A stretch of 64,000 bases of DNA from Microbulbifer harenosus (GCF_005771435.1 NZ_VANI01000015.1:160078-224077), one strand, 5' to 3'. Counted from the stretch's first letter, positions 16,118-25,309 are shown. Numbers and translations: made by a program. Notes: generated from the letters alone by a model not told the origin.

Positions 16118-17149
16118 TTAATTGCTATGCAGTTCCGCATTCAATTCAACCGCACTCTTGTTGGTCAAACACTCAACAGCACCGGTAGAGGAGTTGCGGC
16201 GGAACAGCAGATCAGACTTGCCCGCCAGATCGCGGGCTTTCACGGATTCAACCACCGCACCCTTGTCGTCCAGCACCGCAACCTTGGTGCCGGCAGTGAT
16301 GTACAGGCCGGATTCTACCGTGCAGCGATCGCCCAGCGGAATGCCGGTGCCGGCGTTGGCACCGAGCAGGCAGCCTTCGCCGAGGGAGATCACGATGTTG
16401 CCGCCGCCGGACAGGGTGCCCATGGTGGAGCTGCCGCCGCCGAGATCGGAACCGGCGCCCACGAAAACGCCCGCGGAGATACGGCCTTCGATCATGCCTG
16501 GGCCTTCGGTGCCCGCGTTAAAGTTGACGAAACCTTCGTGCATGATGGTGGTGCCTTCGCCCAGGTAAGCGCCGAGACGCACACGCGCGGTGTGGGCGAT
16601 ACGGACGCCCTTTGGCACCACGTAATTGGTCATTTTCGGGAACTTGTCCACGCAGGAAACTTCCAGCACTTCGCCGTTGAGACGCGCTTCCAGCTGGCGC
16701 GCCGGCAGCTCGGTCAAGTCGATGGCGCCCTTGTTGGTCCAGGCTACGTTCGGCAGCTGGCCGAAGATGCCGTCCAGCCTGATTTCGTGGGGCTTTACCA
16801 GGCGGTGTGATAACAGGTGCAGTTTCAGGTAAGACTCGGGCACAGACTGCGGCGCATCGTCGCTGTGCAGTACTACCGCTACCAGCGGACGCTGTCTGTT
16901 GGCGAATTGGCGCAGAATGGCGGCCTGCGCGGTGGAGCCTGTGCTTTCCAGCTGGTTTGCCAGTGGTTCCAGCTGTGCTTCATCCAGCGCTACCGCGACG
17001 TTGCCGCCGCTGATGTCGAGAACACTGGTAACCGCTTTGGCTACGCCTTCAGAGGGGTAGAGCATGGGCTGGGGGAAATACACTTCCAGCCACTCGCCCT
17101 TTTCATTGCAGGTGCCTACACCGAAGCCGATGCTAAATACTTTACTCAT
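16118..17149 (-). CDS. dapD: 2,3,4,5-tetrahydropyridine-2,6-dicarboxylate N-succinyltransferase, long form
   Basis: 343 residues, the longer Pseudomonas-type DapD rather than the 274-residue E. coli form. The start ATG at 17149 has AAAGGA upstream; an earlier in-frame start at 17170 lies before that site. An N-terminal alpha/beta domain is followed by a left-handed beta-helix of hexapeptide repeats, about 195-300 (VRIAHTARVRLGAYLGEG, GANAGTGIPLGDRCTVE). The enzyme transfers succinyl from CoA to tetrahydrodipicolinate in lysine/DAP synthesis, upstream of DapC and DapE. Confidence 0.95.
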   Translation of the reverse strand: MSKVFSIGFGVGTCNEKGEWLEVYFPQPMLYPSEGVAKAVTSVLDISGGNVAVALDEAQLEPLANQLESTGSTAQAAILRQFANRQRPLVAVVLHSDDAPQSVPESYLKLHLLSHRLVKPHEIRLDGIFGQLPNVAWTNKGAIDLTELPARQLEARLNGEVLEVSCVDKFPKMTNYVVPKGVRIAHTARVRLGAYLGEGTTIMHEGFVNFNAGTEGPGMIEGRISAGVFVGAGSDLGGGSSTMGTLSGGGNIVISLGEGCLLGANAGTGIPLGDRCTVESGLYITAGTKVAVLDDKGAVVESVKARDLAGKSDLLFRRNSSTGAVECLTNKSAVELNAELHSN

Positions 17150-17203
17150 GTTGGTTTCCTTTTCCTTCATCTGAATTTTCGGTCAAGCCGCTGGGCGCAT
17201 TGG

Positions 17204-17548
17204 CTATTTGGTAAAAGCGGCGTAACTGTCGGCCTTGAATCCGAACAGCGTGTCATTGCCGTGCGTCATTACCGGACGTTTGATCAGCGTTGGCATGTCA
17301 TTGGCCAGCACTTGCGCACTCGCATTGTCGAGTGCATTTTTCTGTGCATCGCTGAGTTCGCGCCAGCTGGTGGAGCGGCGGTTGAATACCTGCTCCCAGC
17401 CGAATTCACCCAGCCAGTCCGCCAGCGGCACGCCGTTCATGCCGTCGTCGCGGAAGTCGTGAAAGGTGTAGTCCACGTTGTTTTGTTCGAGCCACTTGCG
17501 GGCCTTTTTTACGGTGTCGCAGTTCTTGATGCCGTAAAGGGTAATCAT
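17204..17548 (-). CDS. yffB: ArsC/Spx-family small protein, YffB type
   Basis: 114 residues from the ATG at 17548; the open frame extends further upstream but only across nth in another frame. A thioredoxin-like ArsC fold: YGIKNCDTVKKARKWL (single Cys10), FHDFRDDGM, FNRRSTSWREL and LIKRPV near the C-terminus. E. coli YffB is a glutathione-dependent thiol protein of this family encoded beside dapE. The gene's place in the dap cluster points to YffB rather than a true arsenate reductase, and no ars genes are near. Substrate unknown. Confidence 0.88.
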   Translation of the reverse strand: MITLYGIKNCDTVKKARKWLEQNNVDYTFHDFRDDGMNGVPLADWLGEFGWEQVFNRRSTSWRELSDAQKNALDNASAQVLANDMPTLIKRPVMTHGNDTLFGFKADSYAAFTK

Positions 17549-17580
17549 CGGATTTCCTGTGAAGTTTGGGGCCGTCGGAA

Positions 17581-18249
17581 TCAGGCCTTTTTGACTTTTT
17601 TCGGATTCTTGCGCGCGGGATAACAAGTGGTGCAGATCTCGCACACGGTGCCGTCGCAGCCGCGGGCGGAGCAGTATTCGCGGCCATAGAAAATGATCTG
17701 CAGGTGCAGCTTGTTCCATTTGTCTTTCGGGAACAGGCGCTTCAGGTCTTTTTCGGTCTGCACCACGTTCTTGCCGGAGGTGAGCCCCCAGCGCTGCGCC
17801 AGGCGGTGGATGTGGGTGTCCACTGGAAATGCCGGGTGGCCGAAGGCCTGGGCCATCACCACGCTCGCGGTTTTGTGTCCTACCCCGGGCAGGGTTTCCA
17901 GTGCTGCCATATTTTCCGGTACTTTGCCGTGGTACTGGTTCACCAGGATTTCCGAGAGCTTCTGTATTGCCTTGGATTTCTGTGGCGACAGGCCGCAGGG
18001 ACGGATCACTTCGCGGATTTTCTCCACCGGCACCTGCGCCATATCGTGGGGGTTGTCCGCGAGTTTCCACAGTGCCGGTGTGATCTGGTTAACGCGCTCG
18101 TCGGTGCACTGTGCGGACAGCAGTACCGCCACCAGCAGGGAGTAGGCGTCGAAGTGGTCGAGGGGGACCGGGGTTTCCGGGTAGAGTTCTTCCAGGCGGT
18201 TCTGGATGTAGTCTACGCGTTCCTGTTTTAAGAGATTTTTTGCGGTCAT
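17581..18249 (-). CDS. nth: Endonuclease III-like DNA glycosylase with atypical iron-sulfur cysteine pattern
   Basis: 222 residues from the ATG at 18249. It has the helix-hairpin-helix LPGVGHKTASVV, the VDTHIHRLAQRWGL segment with catalytic Asp, and VLLSAQCTDERVNQITPAL near the N-terminus. The enzyme removes oxidised pyrimidines. The C-terminal cysteines fall at relative positions 0, 5, 10, 13 and 16 rather than the canonical C-X6-C-X2-C-X5-C, so the ligand at +7 is absent while extra Cys are present. This is unlike the standard gammaproteobacterial Nth and resembles a subfamily seen in other phyla, as I recall. It lies between dapC and yffB, where Pseudomonas has no nth. A REP-like repeat sits just upstream. 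Confidence 0.9.
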   Translation of the reverse strand: MTAKNLLKQERVDYIQNRLEELYPETPVPLDHFDAYSLLVAVLLSAQCTDERVNQITPALWKLADNPHDMAQVPVEKIREVIRPCGLSPQKSKAIQKLSEILVNQYHGKVPENMAALETLPGVGHKTASVVMAQAFGHPAFPVDTHIHRLAQRWGLTSGKNVVQTEKDLKRLFPKDKWNKLHLQIIFYGREYCSARGCDGTVCEICTTCYPARKNPKKVKKA

Positions 18250-18252
18250 TGG

Positions 18253-18276
18253 TTCGCCTGCAAGCAGGCTCCTACA
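18253..18276 (-). repeat. REP-like palindromic element overlapping the dapC stop codon
   Basis: On the minus strand it reads TGTAGGAGCCTGCTTGCAGG then CGAA: a GCCTGC-TT-GCAGGC hairpin flanked by GTAGGA and CGAA. This is the layout of the Pseudomonas-type REP repeat (GTAGGAGC...stem...GCGAA). The TAG of dapC is inside it (18272-18274), and the nth ATG follows three bases after its end. Confidence 0.75.
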
Positions 18277-19447
18277 TACGGAAGTGGCGAATGCGCTTCG
18301 CGGCTTCGATGCATTCTTCCAGGGTGGCAACTAGGGCCATGCGCACGTATTCCGTACCGGGATTCACACCGTTGGCTTCGCGGGCCAGATAGGCGCCGGG
18401 GAGTACGGTGATGTGTTGCTGACGGAACAGTTCGCGGGCAAAGATCTCGCCGTCGCCCACCTTAGGCCAGAGGTAAAAGCTCGCTTGTGGTTTCTGCACT
18501 TCCAGGCAGCCGTCGAGAATGTTCAGCACGGCATCGAACTTCTGCCGATAGAGTTCGCGGTTTTCCTGTACGTGCTGCTCGTCCTGCCACGCGGCGATAG
18601 ATGCGTATTGGGTGGGCACTGGCATGGCGCAGCCGTGGTAGGTGCGATACAGCAGAAATTTTTCCAGGATCTCGCCGTCGCCGGCGGCGAAACCGGAGCG
18701 CAGCCCCGGCAGGTTGGAGCGCTTCGACAGGCTGTGGAAGACCACGCAGCGGCGGTAATCATCGCGGCCGAGTTCCGCGCAGGCCTGCAGTAGACCGGCC
18801 GGTGGATTATTCTCGTCGAAATAGAGCTCGGAATAGCACTCGTCGGAGGCGATGGTGAAATCGTGCTTATCCGCCAGTGCAATCAGCTGTTTCAGTTCGT
18901 CGAGATCCAGCAGGGCACCGGTGGGGTTACCGGGGGTGCACAGATAGAGCAGGTCGCAGGATGCCCAGGCGGATTCCGGTACGCTGCTGAAGTCCGGTTT
19001 GAAGCCGGTTTCCGCGCTGCAATTGATAAAGTGCGGTGTCGCACCGGCGAGAAATGCCGCGCCTTCGTAGATCTGGTAGAAGGGGTTCGGCATCAGCACT
19101 GTGGCGCCGGGGGAGACTACGGCCTGGGCGAAGGCGAACAGCGCCTCGCGGGTGCCGTTGACCGGAATTACCTGGGTGTCGGGGCATACGGCATTTAACT
19201 GAAAGCGATTGCGCAGCCACTGCGCGATGGTCTCCCGCAGTGGGTCTATACCCTTGGTAAGCGGGTAAGCGGCGAGCTTGTCGAGATTGTCGATCAGTTC
19301 ATCGCGCACAAATGTTGGCGGTGTGTGCTTGGGCTCGCCGATGGACAGCGCGATATGAGCGAGATCCTCGGGGCCCTCGATGCCCGCTTTCAGTTTTGCC
19401 AGTTTGGCAAAAGGGTAGGGCTGCAGTTGTTGCAAATTTGGATTCAT
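18272..19447 (-). CDS. dapC: Succinyldiaminopimelate transaminase
   Basis: 391 residues, a class I/II PLP aminotransferase. Motifs include SIGEPKHTPP, PVNGTREALFAFAQ, the CTPGNPTGALLDLDEL segment, DECYSELYFDE, and the PLP-lysine region VFHSLSKRSNLPGLRSGF. GTEYVRMALV lies near the C-terminus. The SLSKRSN lysine motif and the map-glnD-dapC-dapD order identify DapC, which makes N-succinyl-LL-DAP from the keto acid using glutamate. The stop codon lies within a REP-like element. Upstream glnD ends 46 bases away, so cotranscription is likely. Confidence 0.94.
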   Translation of the reverse strand: MNPNLQQLQPYPFAKLAKLKAGIEGPEDLAHIALSIGEPKHTPPTFVRDELIDNLDKLAAYPLTKGIDPLRETIAQWLRNRFQLNAVCPDTQVIPVNGTREALFAFAQAVVSPGATVLMPNPFYQIYEGAAFLAGATPHFINCSAETGFKPDFSSVPESAWASCDLLYLCTPGNPTGALLDLDELKQLIALADKHDFTIASDECYSELYFDENNPPAGLLQACAELGRDDYRRCVVFHSLSKRSNLPGLRSGFAAGDGEILEKFLLYRTYHGCAMPVPTQYASIAAWQDEQHVQENRELYRQKFDAVLNILDGCLEVQKPQASFYLWPKVGDGEIFARELFRQQHITVLPGAYLAREANGVNPGTEYVRMALVATLEECIEAAKRIRHFRM

Positions 19448-19492
19448 CGTCTTTTCTGCTTATTCGCGTGTTCTTTTCTTCGGCTCTGACAT

Positions 19493-22228
19493 TTACGGCT
19501 GCGGCGGCAGCGTCGCCTGGTGCGCATCCAGTTCCTGACAGATGGCCTGTTCCAGTAATTCGATCAGTGCCGGGTCCGTGAGCGGTTCGTCGTTGGCGTC
19601 AGTGATATGGAAAATGTCCTCGACCCGCTCCCCCAATGTGGAAATCTTGGCGTTGTGCAGGCGCAGATCGTGGGTGATGAAAATACGCGCAATACGCGCC
19701 AGTAGACCGGGGCGGTCGGCGCTGATGATTTCCAGCGTGCTGTAAGTGTCTTCCGGCTCGGTGGAGATATGGGCCTGGGTCGAAAGGTGGAACATCTTTA
19801 GGCGGCGCGGGGTGCGGCGCTTGATCACCTTGGAGTAGTCGCCCACCAGCTTCAGTTCTTTCTGCAGGGTATTGCGGATCTGCTCCAGGCGCTGGGGTTC
19901 ATCCAGTAACGGCTGTCCGGTTTCGTCCAGCACATAGAAGGTATCGAGTGTATAGCCGCCGGCGGAGCTGTACAGGCGCGCATCGTGAATATTCAGGTTC
20001 AGCATGTCGAGGCCGGTCACCACCGCAGCGAACACATTGGGCCTGTCCGGGGTATATACGAACACTTCTGTGGCACCGTCGTGTTCGCCGGGGCCGGAGT
20101 TGCGGGTAAGGACCACCGTGTCGCTGTCGGCGTCGCGCTTGGGGTCTTTCTGCAGTTGATAAATGGCGGCGGTGTGCCAGGTAATGTTGTCGGCGCTCTC
20201 GCGCACGAAATAATCCTCGCCCATTTCACACCAGATATCTTCCACAGCATTGCTGGGTATCCCCATGGCGCGCAGCATGTTGCGCGCCTGCGCCTGGGTT
20301 TCCTCGTAGACTTCGTCGCGGTCGATGGGGTTTTCGAGGCCCCGGCGCAGCGCGCGCTGGGTGTACTGATACAGCTGGCGCATCAGGCTGGCGCGCCAGC
20401 TGTTCCACAGATCCGGGTTGGTGGCGTTGATGTCGGCCACGGTCAGTGCGTAGAGATAGTCCAGGTGCTCGCGGTCGCCCACTTCCGCGGCGAAGGCGTG
20501 CACCACTTCCGGATCGGTGATGTCCTGCTTCTGGGATACCGCACTCATCAGCAGATGCTTCTCCACCAGCCAGCATACCAGGCGGGTGTCGCGAGCGGAG
20601 AGACCATGGCGTTGGCAGAAGGCTTCCGCGTCCACCACGCCCAGTTTGGAGTGGTCGCCGCCGCGGCCCTTGGCGATATCGTGATACAGGCCGGCGATAT
20701 ACAGTAGTTCCGGCTTGCGCATGCGCGCAAGGATTTCCGCTGCCAGCGGGAATTTCTCCCAGGCGTCGTCGCCGCGGAACGCGCGCATATTGCGCACCAC
20801 CTGCAGGGTGTGGGCGTCCACGGTGTAGATATGGAAGAGATCGTGCTGCATTTGCCCGGTAACGCGGCCGAACTCGGGTAGATAGCGGCCGAGAATACCG
20901 TAGCGGGTCATGCGCGTGAGTTGCGTGGACAGCCCGCGGGGGCTGCGCAAAAGCTGCATGAACAGGCGCGCATTGGTGGGGTCGGCGCGGAAGCGATCGT
21001 CGATCAGGTAGCGGTGTTCGCGGATCAGACGAATGGTGGAGGCGCGCACGCCCTGGATTTCCGGGTTTTTCGCCATCAGTACGAAGATTTCCAGCAGCGC
21101 CGAGGGGTTTTCGGTGAAGGTGCGGGTGACCGCGGCTTCGATGGTGTTGCCGCGCAGCTGGAAGCGCTCGTTGATGGTGGTGACCGGCAGGTGCTTGCCG
21201 CGCTGCAGAATCACTTCGTCGAGGAACTGCAGCAGCACATCGTTCAGCTCCCGCAGGGCCATCACGATGCGGTAGTAGGTGTGCATGAACTGCTCGACCG
21301 CGAGGTGCGCCTCGTTGTCCTTGTAACCGAACTCCCGTGCCAGTTCGCGCTGGTAGTCGAACAGCAGCCGCTCTTCGGGGCGGCCCGCCAGCAAATGCAG
21401 GCCGTAGCGTACCCGCCATAAGAAGTCTTCGCCGGATTGCAGGATGGCGAATTCCTGCTCGGTGAAAAACCCCTTGCCCTGCAACTGCTTCAGGGTGCGC
21501 ACCTGGAAATAGCGCTTGGCTACCCAGTTGATGGTCTGGATATCCCGCAGGCCACCGGGGGCGTTCTTGATGTTGGGCTCAAGGTTGTACTCGGCACCGC
21601 GCTGTTTGCGGTGGCGCTCTTCCTGCTCCTCAAACTTGGCCTGGAAGAACTTGTCCGCCGGCCAGATGGCGTCTGGTGTCATGCGCTCGGCCAGCGCCTC
21701 GCACAGCGCCGGGTTGCCCACCACGGTGCGGCACTCCAGCAGGTTGGTGGCCACGGTGATGTCTGCTGCCGCCATCTCCACGCAGTGTTCAATGGTGCGC
21801 ACCGAGTGGCCGATGTCGAGTTTCAGGTCCCACAGGAAAGCTACAAGACGCTCGATGTTGTCGACCACCGTCGCATCGGGCTTGTCGTCGCTAAGGATCA
21901 ACAGGTCAATGTCGGACTTGGGGTGCAGCTCGCCGCGGCCATAGCCACCCACTGCCAGCAGCGCGATCTTCTGTGGCCACTGGTACTGGTGCCATGCATA
22001 GTGCAGCAGGCAGTCTACGAACAGGGCGCGCTCGTAGACCAGGGTGCGCACGTCCTCGCCCTCGCGAAAGCGCCGCGCCATCTGGGTGTTGGCGGCGCCC
22101 ACTGCGTCGCGGAAAATCTCCAGGCGCGGGCGGGCTCCCTCTTCGAGATCGCGACGGAAGCGCGACTGGTCGAAGAAAAACAGGGGTTTTTCAAAATGCG
22201 GGATTTGGGCCAGCTGCATGGAATTCAT
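19493..22228 (-). CDS. glnD: PII uridylyltransferase / uridylyl-removing enzyme
   Basis: 911 residues from the ATG at 22228; a TTG at 22261 would add 11. The nucleotidyltransferase domain has VGGYGRGELHPKSDIDLLIL (G-loop at 94-99, catalytic Asp pair about 106 and 108). The HD hydrolase domain has LYHDIAKGRGGDHSKLG, and two ACT domains lie at the C-terminus (about 720-800 and 830-900, the latter ILDxxxxDRPGLLARIAR-like). GlnD uridylylates PII when glutamine is low and removes UMP when it is high, linking nitrogen status to GlnB/GlnK. Start uncertain by 11 codons. It lies between map and dapC, as in Pseudomonas. Confidence 0.95.
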   Translation of the reverse strand: MNSMQLAQIPHFEKPLFFFDQSRFRRDLEEGARPRLEIFRDAVGAANTQMARRFREGEDVRTLVYERALFVDCLLHYAWHQYQWPQKIALLAVGGYGRGELHPKSDIDLLILSDDKPDATVVDNIERLVAFLWDLKLDIGHSVRTIEHCVEMAAADITVATNLLECRTVVGNPALCEALAERMTPDAIWPADKFFQAKFEEQEERHRKQRGAEYNLEPNIKNAPGGLRDIQTINWVAKRYFQVRTLKQLQGKGFFTEQEFAILQSGEDFLWRVRYGLHLLAGRPEERLLFDYQRELAREFGYKDNEAHLAVEQFMHTYYRIVMALRELNDVLLQFLDEVILQRGKHLPVTTINERFQLRGNTIEAAVTRTFTENPSALLEIFVLMAKNPEIQGVRASTIRLIREHRYLIDDRFRADPTNARLFMQLLRSPRGLSTQLTRMTRYGILGRYLPEFGRVTGQMQHDLFHIYTVDAHTLQVVRNMRAFRGDDAWEKFPLAAEILARMRKPELLYIAGLYHDIAKGRGGDHSKLGVVDAEAFCQRHGLSARDTRLVCWLVEKHLLMSAVSQKQDITDPEVVHAFAAEVGDREHLDYLYALTVADINATNPDLWNSWRASLMRQLYQYTQRALRRGLENPIDRDEVYEETQAQARNMLRAMGIPSNAVEDIWCEMGEDYFVRESADNITWHTAAIYQLQKDPKRDADSDTVVLTRNSGPGEHDGATEVFVYTPDRPNVFAAVVTGLDMLNLNIHDARLYSSAGGYTLDTFYVLDETGQPLLDEPQRLEQIRNTLQKELKLVGDYSKVIKRRTPRRLKMFHLSTQAHISTEPEDTYSTLEIISADRPGLLARIARIFITHDLRLHNAKISTLGERVEDIFHITDANDEPLTDPALIELLEQAICQELDAHQATLPPQP

Positions 22229-22336
22229 CTGTTTAGATTCCGGGTTCGGCACGGAGCTCAACTCAGTGCCGGTTGTTCCTTCCCTGGCCGCTACAGGCCA
22301 TGTTCGCGCGGTTGCGACGCCTCCGATTGAGGCCGC

Positions 22337-23107
22337 TTAGAAAGACTCCTCCTTGCGCGCGGTCAGGATTTCCACGCCGGTGCTGGTCACCGCCATGGTG
22401 TGTTCCCATTGGGCAGACAGGCGGCGGTCTACGGTGACGGCGGTCCAGCCGTCGCGCAGTACGCGGCTGCCGGGCTTGCCGGCATTGATCATGGGCTCGA
22501 TGGTGAAGGTCATGCCTTCCTCCAGCACCTGCCCGGTGCCGGGCTTGCCGTAGTGCAGGATCTGCGGGTCTTCGTGGAAGACGTCGCCGATGCCGTGGCC
22601 GCAGAAGTCTTTCACCACCGAGTAATAGTTGCTCTCCGCGTGCTGCTGGATCACATGGCCGATATCGCCGAGAGTGGTACCCGGACGCACGATTTCAATG
22701 GCCTTGTACAGACACTCCTGAGTGATTTTCACCAGCCGCTCGGCGTGGGGGAGCGGGGCACCGACGAAGAACATTTTCGAGGTGTCGCCGTACCAGCCAT
22801 CTTTGATGACCGTGACATCGATATTGATGATGTCGCCCTTTTTCAGCACCTTGGACTCGGACGGAATGCCGTGGCAGATGACCTCGTTGACCGAGGTGCA
22901 GATGGACTTGGGGAAGCCGCGATAGCCGAGACACGCGGGGATGGCCTGCTGCACATTGACGATGTGGTCATGGCAGCGGCGGTCGAGCTCCTCCGTAGTG
23001 ACGCCGGGAACCACGTAGTCACCAATCATTTCCAGCACTTCGGCAGCCAGGCGGCCCGCGGTACGCATTTTGGCGATCTGTTCCGGTGTCTTTACAGCAT
23101 TGGTCAT
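22337..23107 (-). CDS. map: Methionine aminopeptidase, type I
   Basis: 256 residues. Metal-ligand motifs of the pita-bread fold are present: INIDVTVIKDGWYGDTSKMFF (two Asp), CGHGIGDVFHEDP (His), FTIEPMI (Glu) and a late W.HTMAVT segment with Glu. The substrate-pocket His lies in EVICHGIP. It removes N-terminal Met from nascent proteins at the ribosome. It is transcribed divergently from rpsB, the classic gammaproteobacterial arrangement, and leads the map-glnD-dapC group. Confidence 0.97.
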   Translation of the reverse strand: MTNAVKTPEQIAKMRTAGRLAAEVLEMIGDYVVPGVTTEELDRRCHDHIVNVQQAIPACLGYRGFPKSICTSVNEVICHGIPSESKVLKKGDIINIDVTVIKDGWYGDTSKMFFVGAPLPHAERLVKITQECLYKAIEIVRPGTTLGDIGHVIQQHAESNYYSVVKDFCGHGIGDVFHEDPQILHYGKPGTGQVLEEGMTFTIEPMINAGKPGSRVLRDGWTAVTVDRRLSAQWEHTMAVTSTGVEILTARKEESF

Positions 23108-23307
23108 GAAGCTTTCCAGGTAACTCGTTCGTGTCTCTATCGACGTGTCCGCCGGGCTGATGCGCGCGGCGGGCGGTTGCGGCGCGGTATTGTAGCGGAA
23201 TTGGTGCCCGGCGGCATCAGAGCGCCGCTGAGGCGATTTTTCGCCCGCTCTCGGCCGGGTGGTCGGGATGCAGAGTGCGCGCGCCGGGTATCTGGCGGGG
23301 TTTGCGC
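23108..23307. other. Divergent map/rpsB intergenic region (map-proximal part)
   Basis: The first 200 bases of the 460-bp gap hold the map promoter region, GC-rich with several CGCCG-type runs. I see no convincing minus-strand -35/-10 pair and no gene. The rpsB promoter and leader occupy the rest. Confidence 0.4.
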
Positions 23308-23336
23308 TTCCCGCAACCCTGTGGATGTGGTATAAA
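23308..23336 (+). promoter_or_regulatory. Putative rpsB promoter
   Basis: -10 TATAAA at 23331-23336, preceded by TG in the extended -10 position (TGTGG). A weak -35 TTCCCG lies at 23308-23313 with 17-base spacing. The following GCGCGCC is a GC-rich discriminator, as in stringently controlled ribosomal promoters. It implies an rpsB leader of about 225 bases. Confidence 0.65.
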
Positions 23337-23567
23337 GCGCGCCGCTTTGGGCATGTCCCGGGCGAAAACTATTATCTGGAAGCGTGGCTTGTGCCTGCTT
23401 CTTATACAAACGCCGCACATATACCGGCACATTCGCCTGGGTGTCTCCGCGAGCGTGGCTTCGGCTGCCGCTGTCGGAGATTGGTGAATGGGGTATGTGG
23501 AGGATGCAACCCGGGAAGTGATCGGTATGTTTGAAACCGCCGCTTCCGTCTGATTTTGAGGTTTATT
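23337..23567 (+). promoter_or_regulatory. Long rpsB 5' leader, probable S2 autoregulatory region
   Basis: About 225 transcribed bases without a credible gene. Self-complementary segments are visible, for example tgtctccg...cggaga around 23442-23480 and ggtatgt repeats before the start. Gammaproteobacterial rpsB leaders are known S2-binding autoregulatory elements. That this one works so is inferred from position and length; I did not align it to the known structure. Confidence 0.45.
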
Positions 23568-24314
23568 ATGCCGCAAGTAAGCATGCGCGATATGCTGCAG
23601 GCTGGTGTCCACTTCGGTCACCAGACTCGCTACTGGAACCCGAAGATGGGTCAATACATCTTTGGTGCCCGCAACAAGATTCACATCATCAACCTGGAAC
23701 ACACTGTTCCGGCCTTCAACGAAGCACTGCAGATCATCAAGGGTATGGCTGCGCAGAAGAAGAAGGTTCTGTTTGTTGGCACCAAGCGCGCTGCGCAGAA
23801 GGCCATTCAGGAGCAGGCGGAGCGTTCAGGTCAGCCCTACGTCAGCAACCGCTGGCTGGGCGGTATGCTCACCAACTACAAAACCATCCGCGCCTCCATC
23901 AAGCGTTTCCGCGATCTGGAAGCCCAGTCCCAGGACGGCACTTTCGAGAAGCTGACCAAGAAAGAAGCGCTGATGCGTACCCGCGCGATGGAGAAGCTCG
24001 AGCGCTCCATCGGTGGTATCAAGGATATGGGCGGCCTGCCGGACGCGCTGTTCGTGATCGATGTTGACCACGAGCGTATCGCCATTCAGGAAGCCAACAA
24101 GCTGGGCATTCCCGTGATTGGTATCGTCGATACCAACAGCAGCCCGGAAGGTGTTGACTACGTTATCCCCGGTAACGACGACGCGATCCGCGCGATCAAG
24201 CTGTACACCACCGCCGTGGCCGACGCCGTACTGGCCGGCGCCGCGAATGCGGGTGGCAGCGCTGCTCCGAGCGAGTACGTCGAAGCCAGCGACGATCAAG
24301 CCGCTGCGCAATAA
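23568..24314 (+). CDS. rpsB: 30S ribosomal protein S2
   Basis: 248 residues from the ATG at 23568 ([20 protein letters not shown]). S2 signatures include [45 protein letters not shown] and [25 protein letters not shown]. It assembles late on the small subunit with S1. The acidic Ala-rich C-terminus is normal. A terminator-like hairpin separates it from tsf, letting part of the transcripts stop while the rest read into tsf. Confidence 0.98.
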   Translation: MPQVSMRDMLQAGVHFGHQTRYWNPKMGQYIFGARNKIHIINLEHTVPAFNEALQIIKGMAAQKKKVLFVGTKRAAQKAIQEQAERSGQPYVSNRWLGGMLTNYKTIRASIKRFRDLEAQSQDGTFEKLTKKEALMRTRAMEKLERSIGGIKDMGGLPDALFVIDVDHERIAIQEANKLGIPVIGIVDTNSSPEGVDYVIPGNDDAIRAIKLYTTAVADAVLAGAANAGGSAAPSEYVEASDDQAAAQ

Positions 24315-24361
24315 GCCGTAAGGCTACTGGCGGTGTAACACATCTGAGTTACGCTGCAGGG

Positions 24362-24392
24362 AAAAGGGGCCTCCTATCTGGCCCCTTTTTTT
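24362..24392 (+). terminator. Rho-independent terminator/attenuator between rpsB and tsf
   Basis: Stem aaaggggcc/ggccccttt with an 8-base loop followed by a T run. It lies about 50 bases after rpsB and 45 before tsf. In E. coli a similar partial terminator lowers tsf relative to rpsB. Confidence 0.9.
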
Positions 24393-24435
24393 CAAATCCA
24401 TCAAAGAATTTGAATCTGAACCCGAGGATTGAATC

Positions 24436-25299
24436 ATGGCGATTACCGCGTCAATGGTAAAAGAACTGCGCGAGCGCACCGGTCTGCCGATGATGGAGTG
24501 CAAAAAAGCACTGACTGAAGCCGATGGCGATATCGAAAAAGCGATTGAAGACCTGCGCAAGGCATCCGGCCTGAAGGCCGCCAAGAAAGCTGGTCGCACC
24601 GCCGCCGACGGCGTTGTTGCTGCCAAAGTTGCCGAAGATGGCAGCTACGGCGTTCTGGTTGAAGTGAACTCCGAAACCGACTTCGTCGCCCGCGATGAAA
24701 ACTTCCTGAACTTCGTTGGCAAAGTAGTAGACAAGGCATTTGCCGAGCGCCAACAGGATGTCGCCGCGTTGATGGACGGTGCGCTGGAAACCGACCGCGA
24801 AGCACTGGTGCAGAAAATCGGTGAAAACATCGGCGTGCGCCGTATTCAGCTGGTCGAAGCTCCGGTTGTTGGTGCTTACGTGCACTCGAATAACCGCATT
24901 GCGGTACTGGTTGCCCTGAGCGGCGCTGACGTGGAAACCGCACGTGATATCGCGATGCACGTCGCTGCCGTGAATCCGCAGGTTGTGAAGCCGGAAGATA
25001 TGTCTCCGGAAGTGGTGGAGAAGGAAAAGGAAATCATCCGTGCCCAGCCGGATATGGAAGGCAAGCCTGCAGAGATCGTCGAGAAGATGATGGGCGGCCG
25101 TATCAACAAGTTCCTGAAGGAAAACAGCCTGGTGGAGCAGCCTTTCGTCAAGAACCCGGACGTGACCGTTGGCAAACTGGCCAAGGACGCGGGCGCGGAT
25201 GTTCTGGGCTTTGTGCGCTTTGAGGTAGGCGAAGGTATCGAGAAGGAAGTGGTTGACTTTGCGGCAGAGGTTGCCGCTCAGGTCAAATCCAGCTCCTGA
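24436..25299 (+). CDS. tsf: Elongation factor Ts
   Basis: 287 residues. The N-terminal UBA-like module [26 protein letters not shown] is followed by the core signature [12 protein letters not shown] that contacts EF-Tu. A long C-terminal half contains the dimerisation-like coiled segment ([26 protein letters not shown]). It exchanges GDP for GTP on EF-Tu. Length matches the family (about 283). SD-like GAGGATTG upstream. It follows rpsB as usual and precedes pyrH after a hairpin-rich spacer. Confidence 0.98.
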   Translation: MAITASMVKELRERTGLPMMECKKALTEADGDIEKAIEDLRKASGLKAAKKAGRTAADGVVAAKVAEDGSYGVLVEVNSETDFVARDENFLNFVGKVVDKAFAERQQDVAALMDGALETDREALVQKIGENIGVRRIQLVEAPVVGAYVHSNNRIAVLVALSGADVETARDIAMHVAAVNPQVVKPEDMSPEVVEKEKEIIRAQPDMEGKPAEIVEKMMGGRINKFLKENSLVEQPFVKNPDVTVGKLAKDAGADVLGFVRFEVGEGIEKEVVDFAAEVAAQVKSSS

Positions 25300-25309
25300 T
25301 GCCTTGACA

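Noticed and set aside
17204..17548. Arsenate reductase
   Set aside because: Although of the ArsC fold, the dap-cluster position fits YffB and there are no ars genes nearby.
17549..18070. Upstream extension of the yffB frame
   Set aside because: It would overlap nth in another frame; homology begins at the ATG at 17548.
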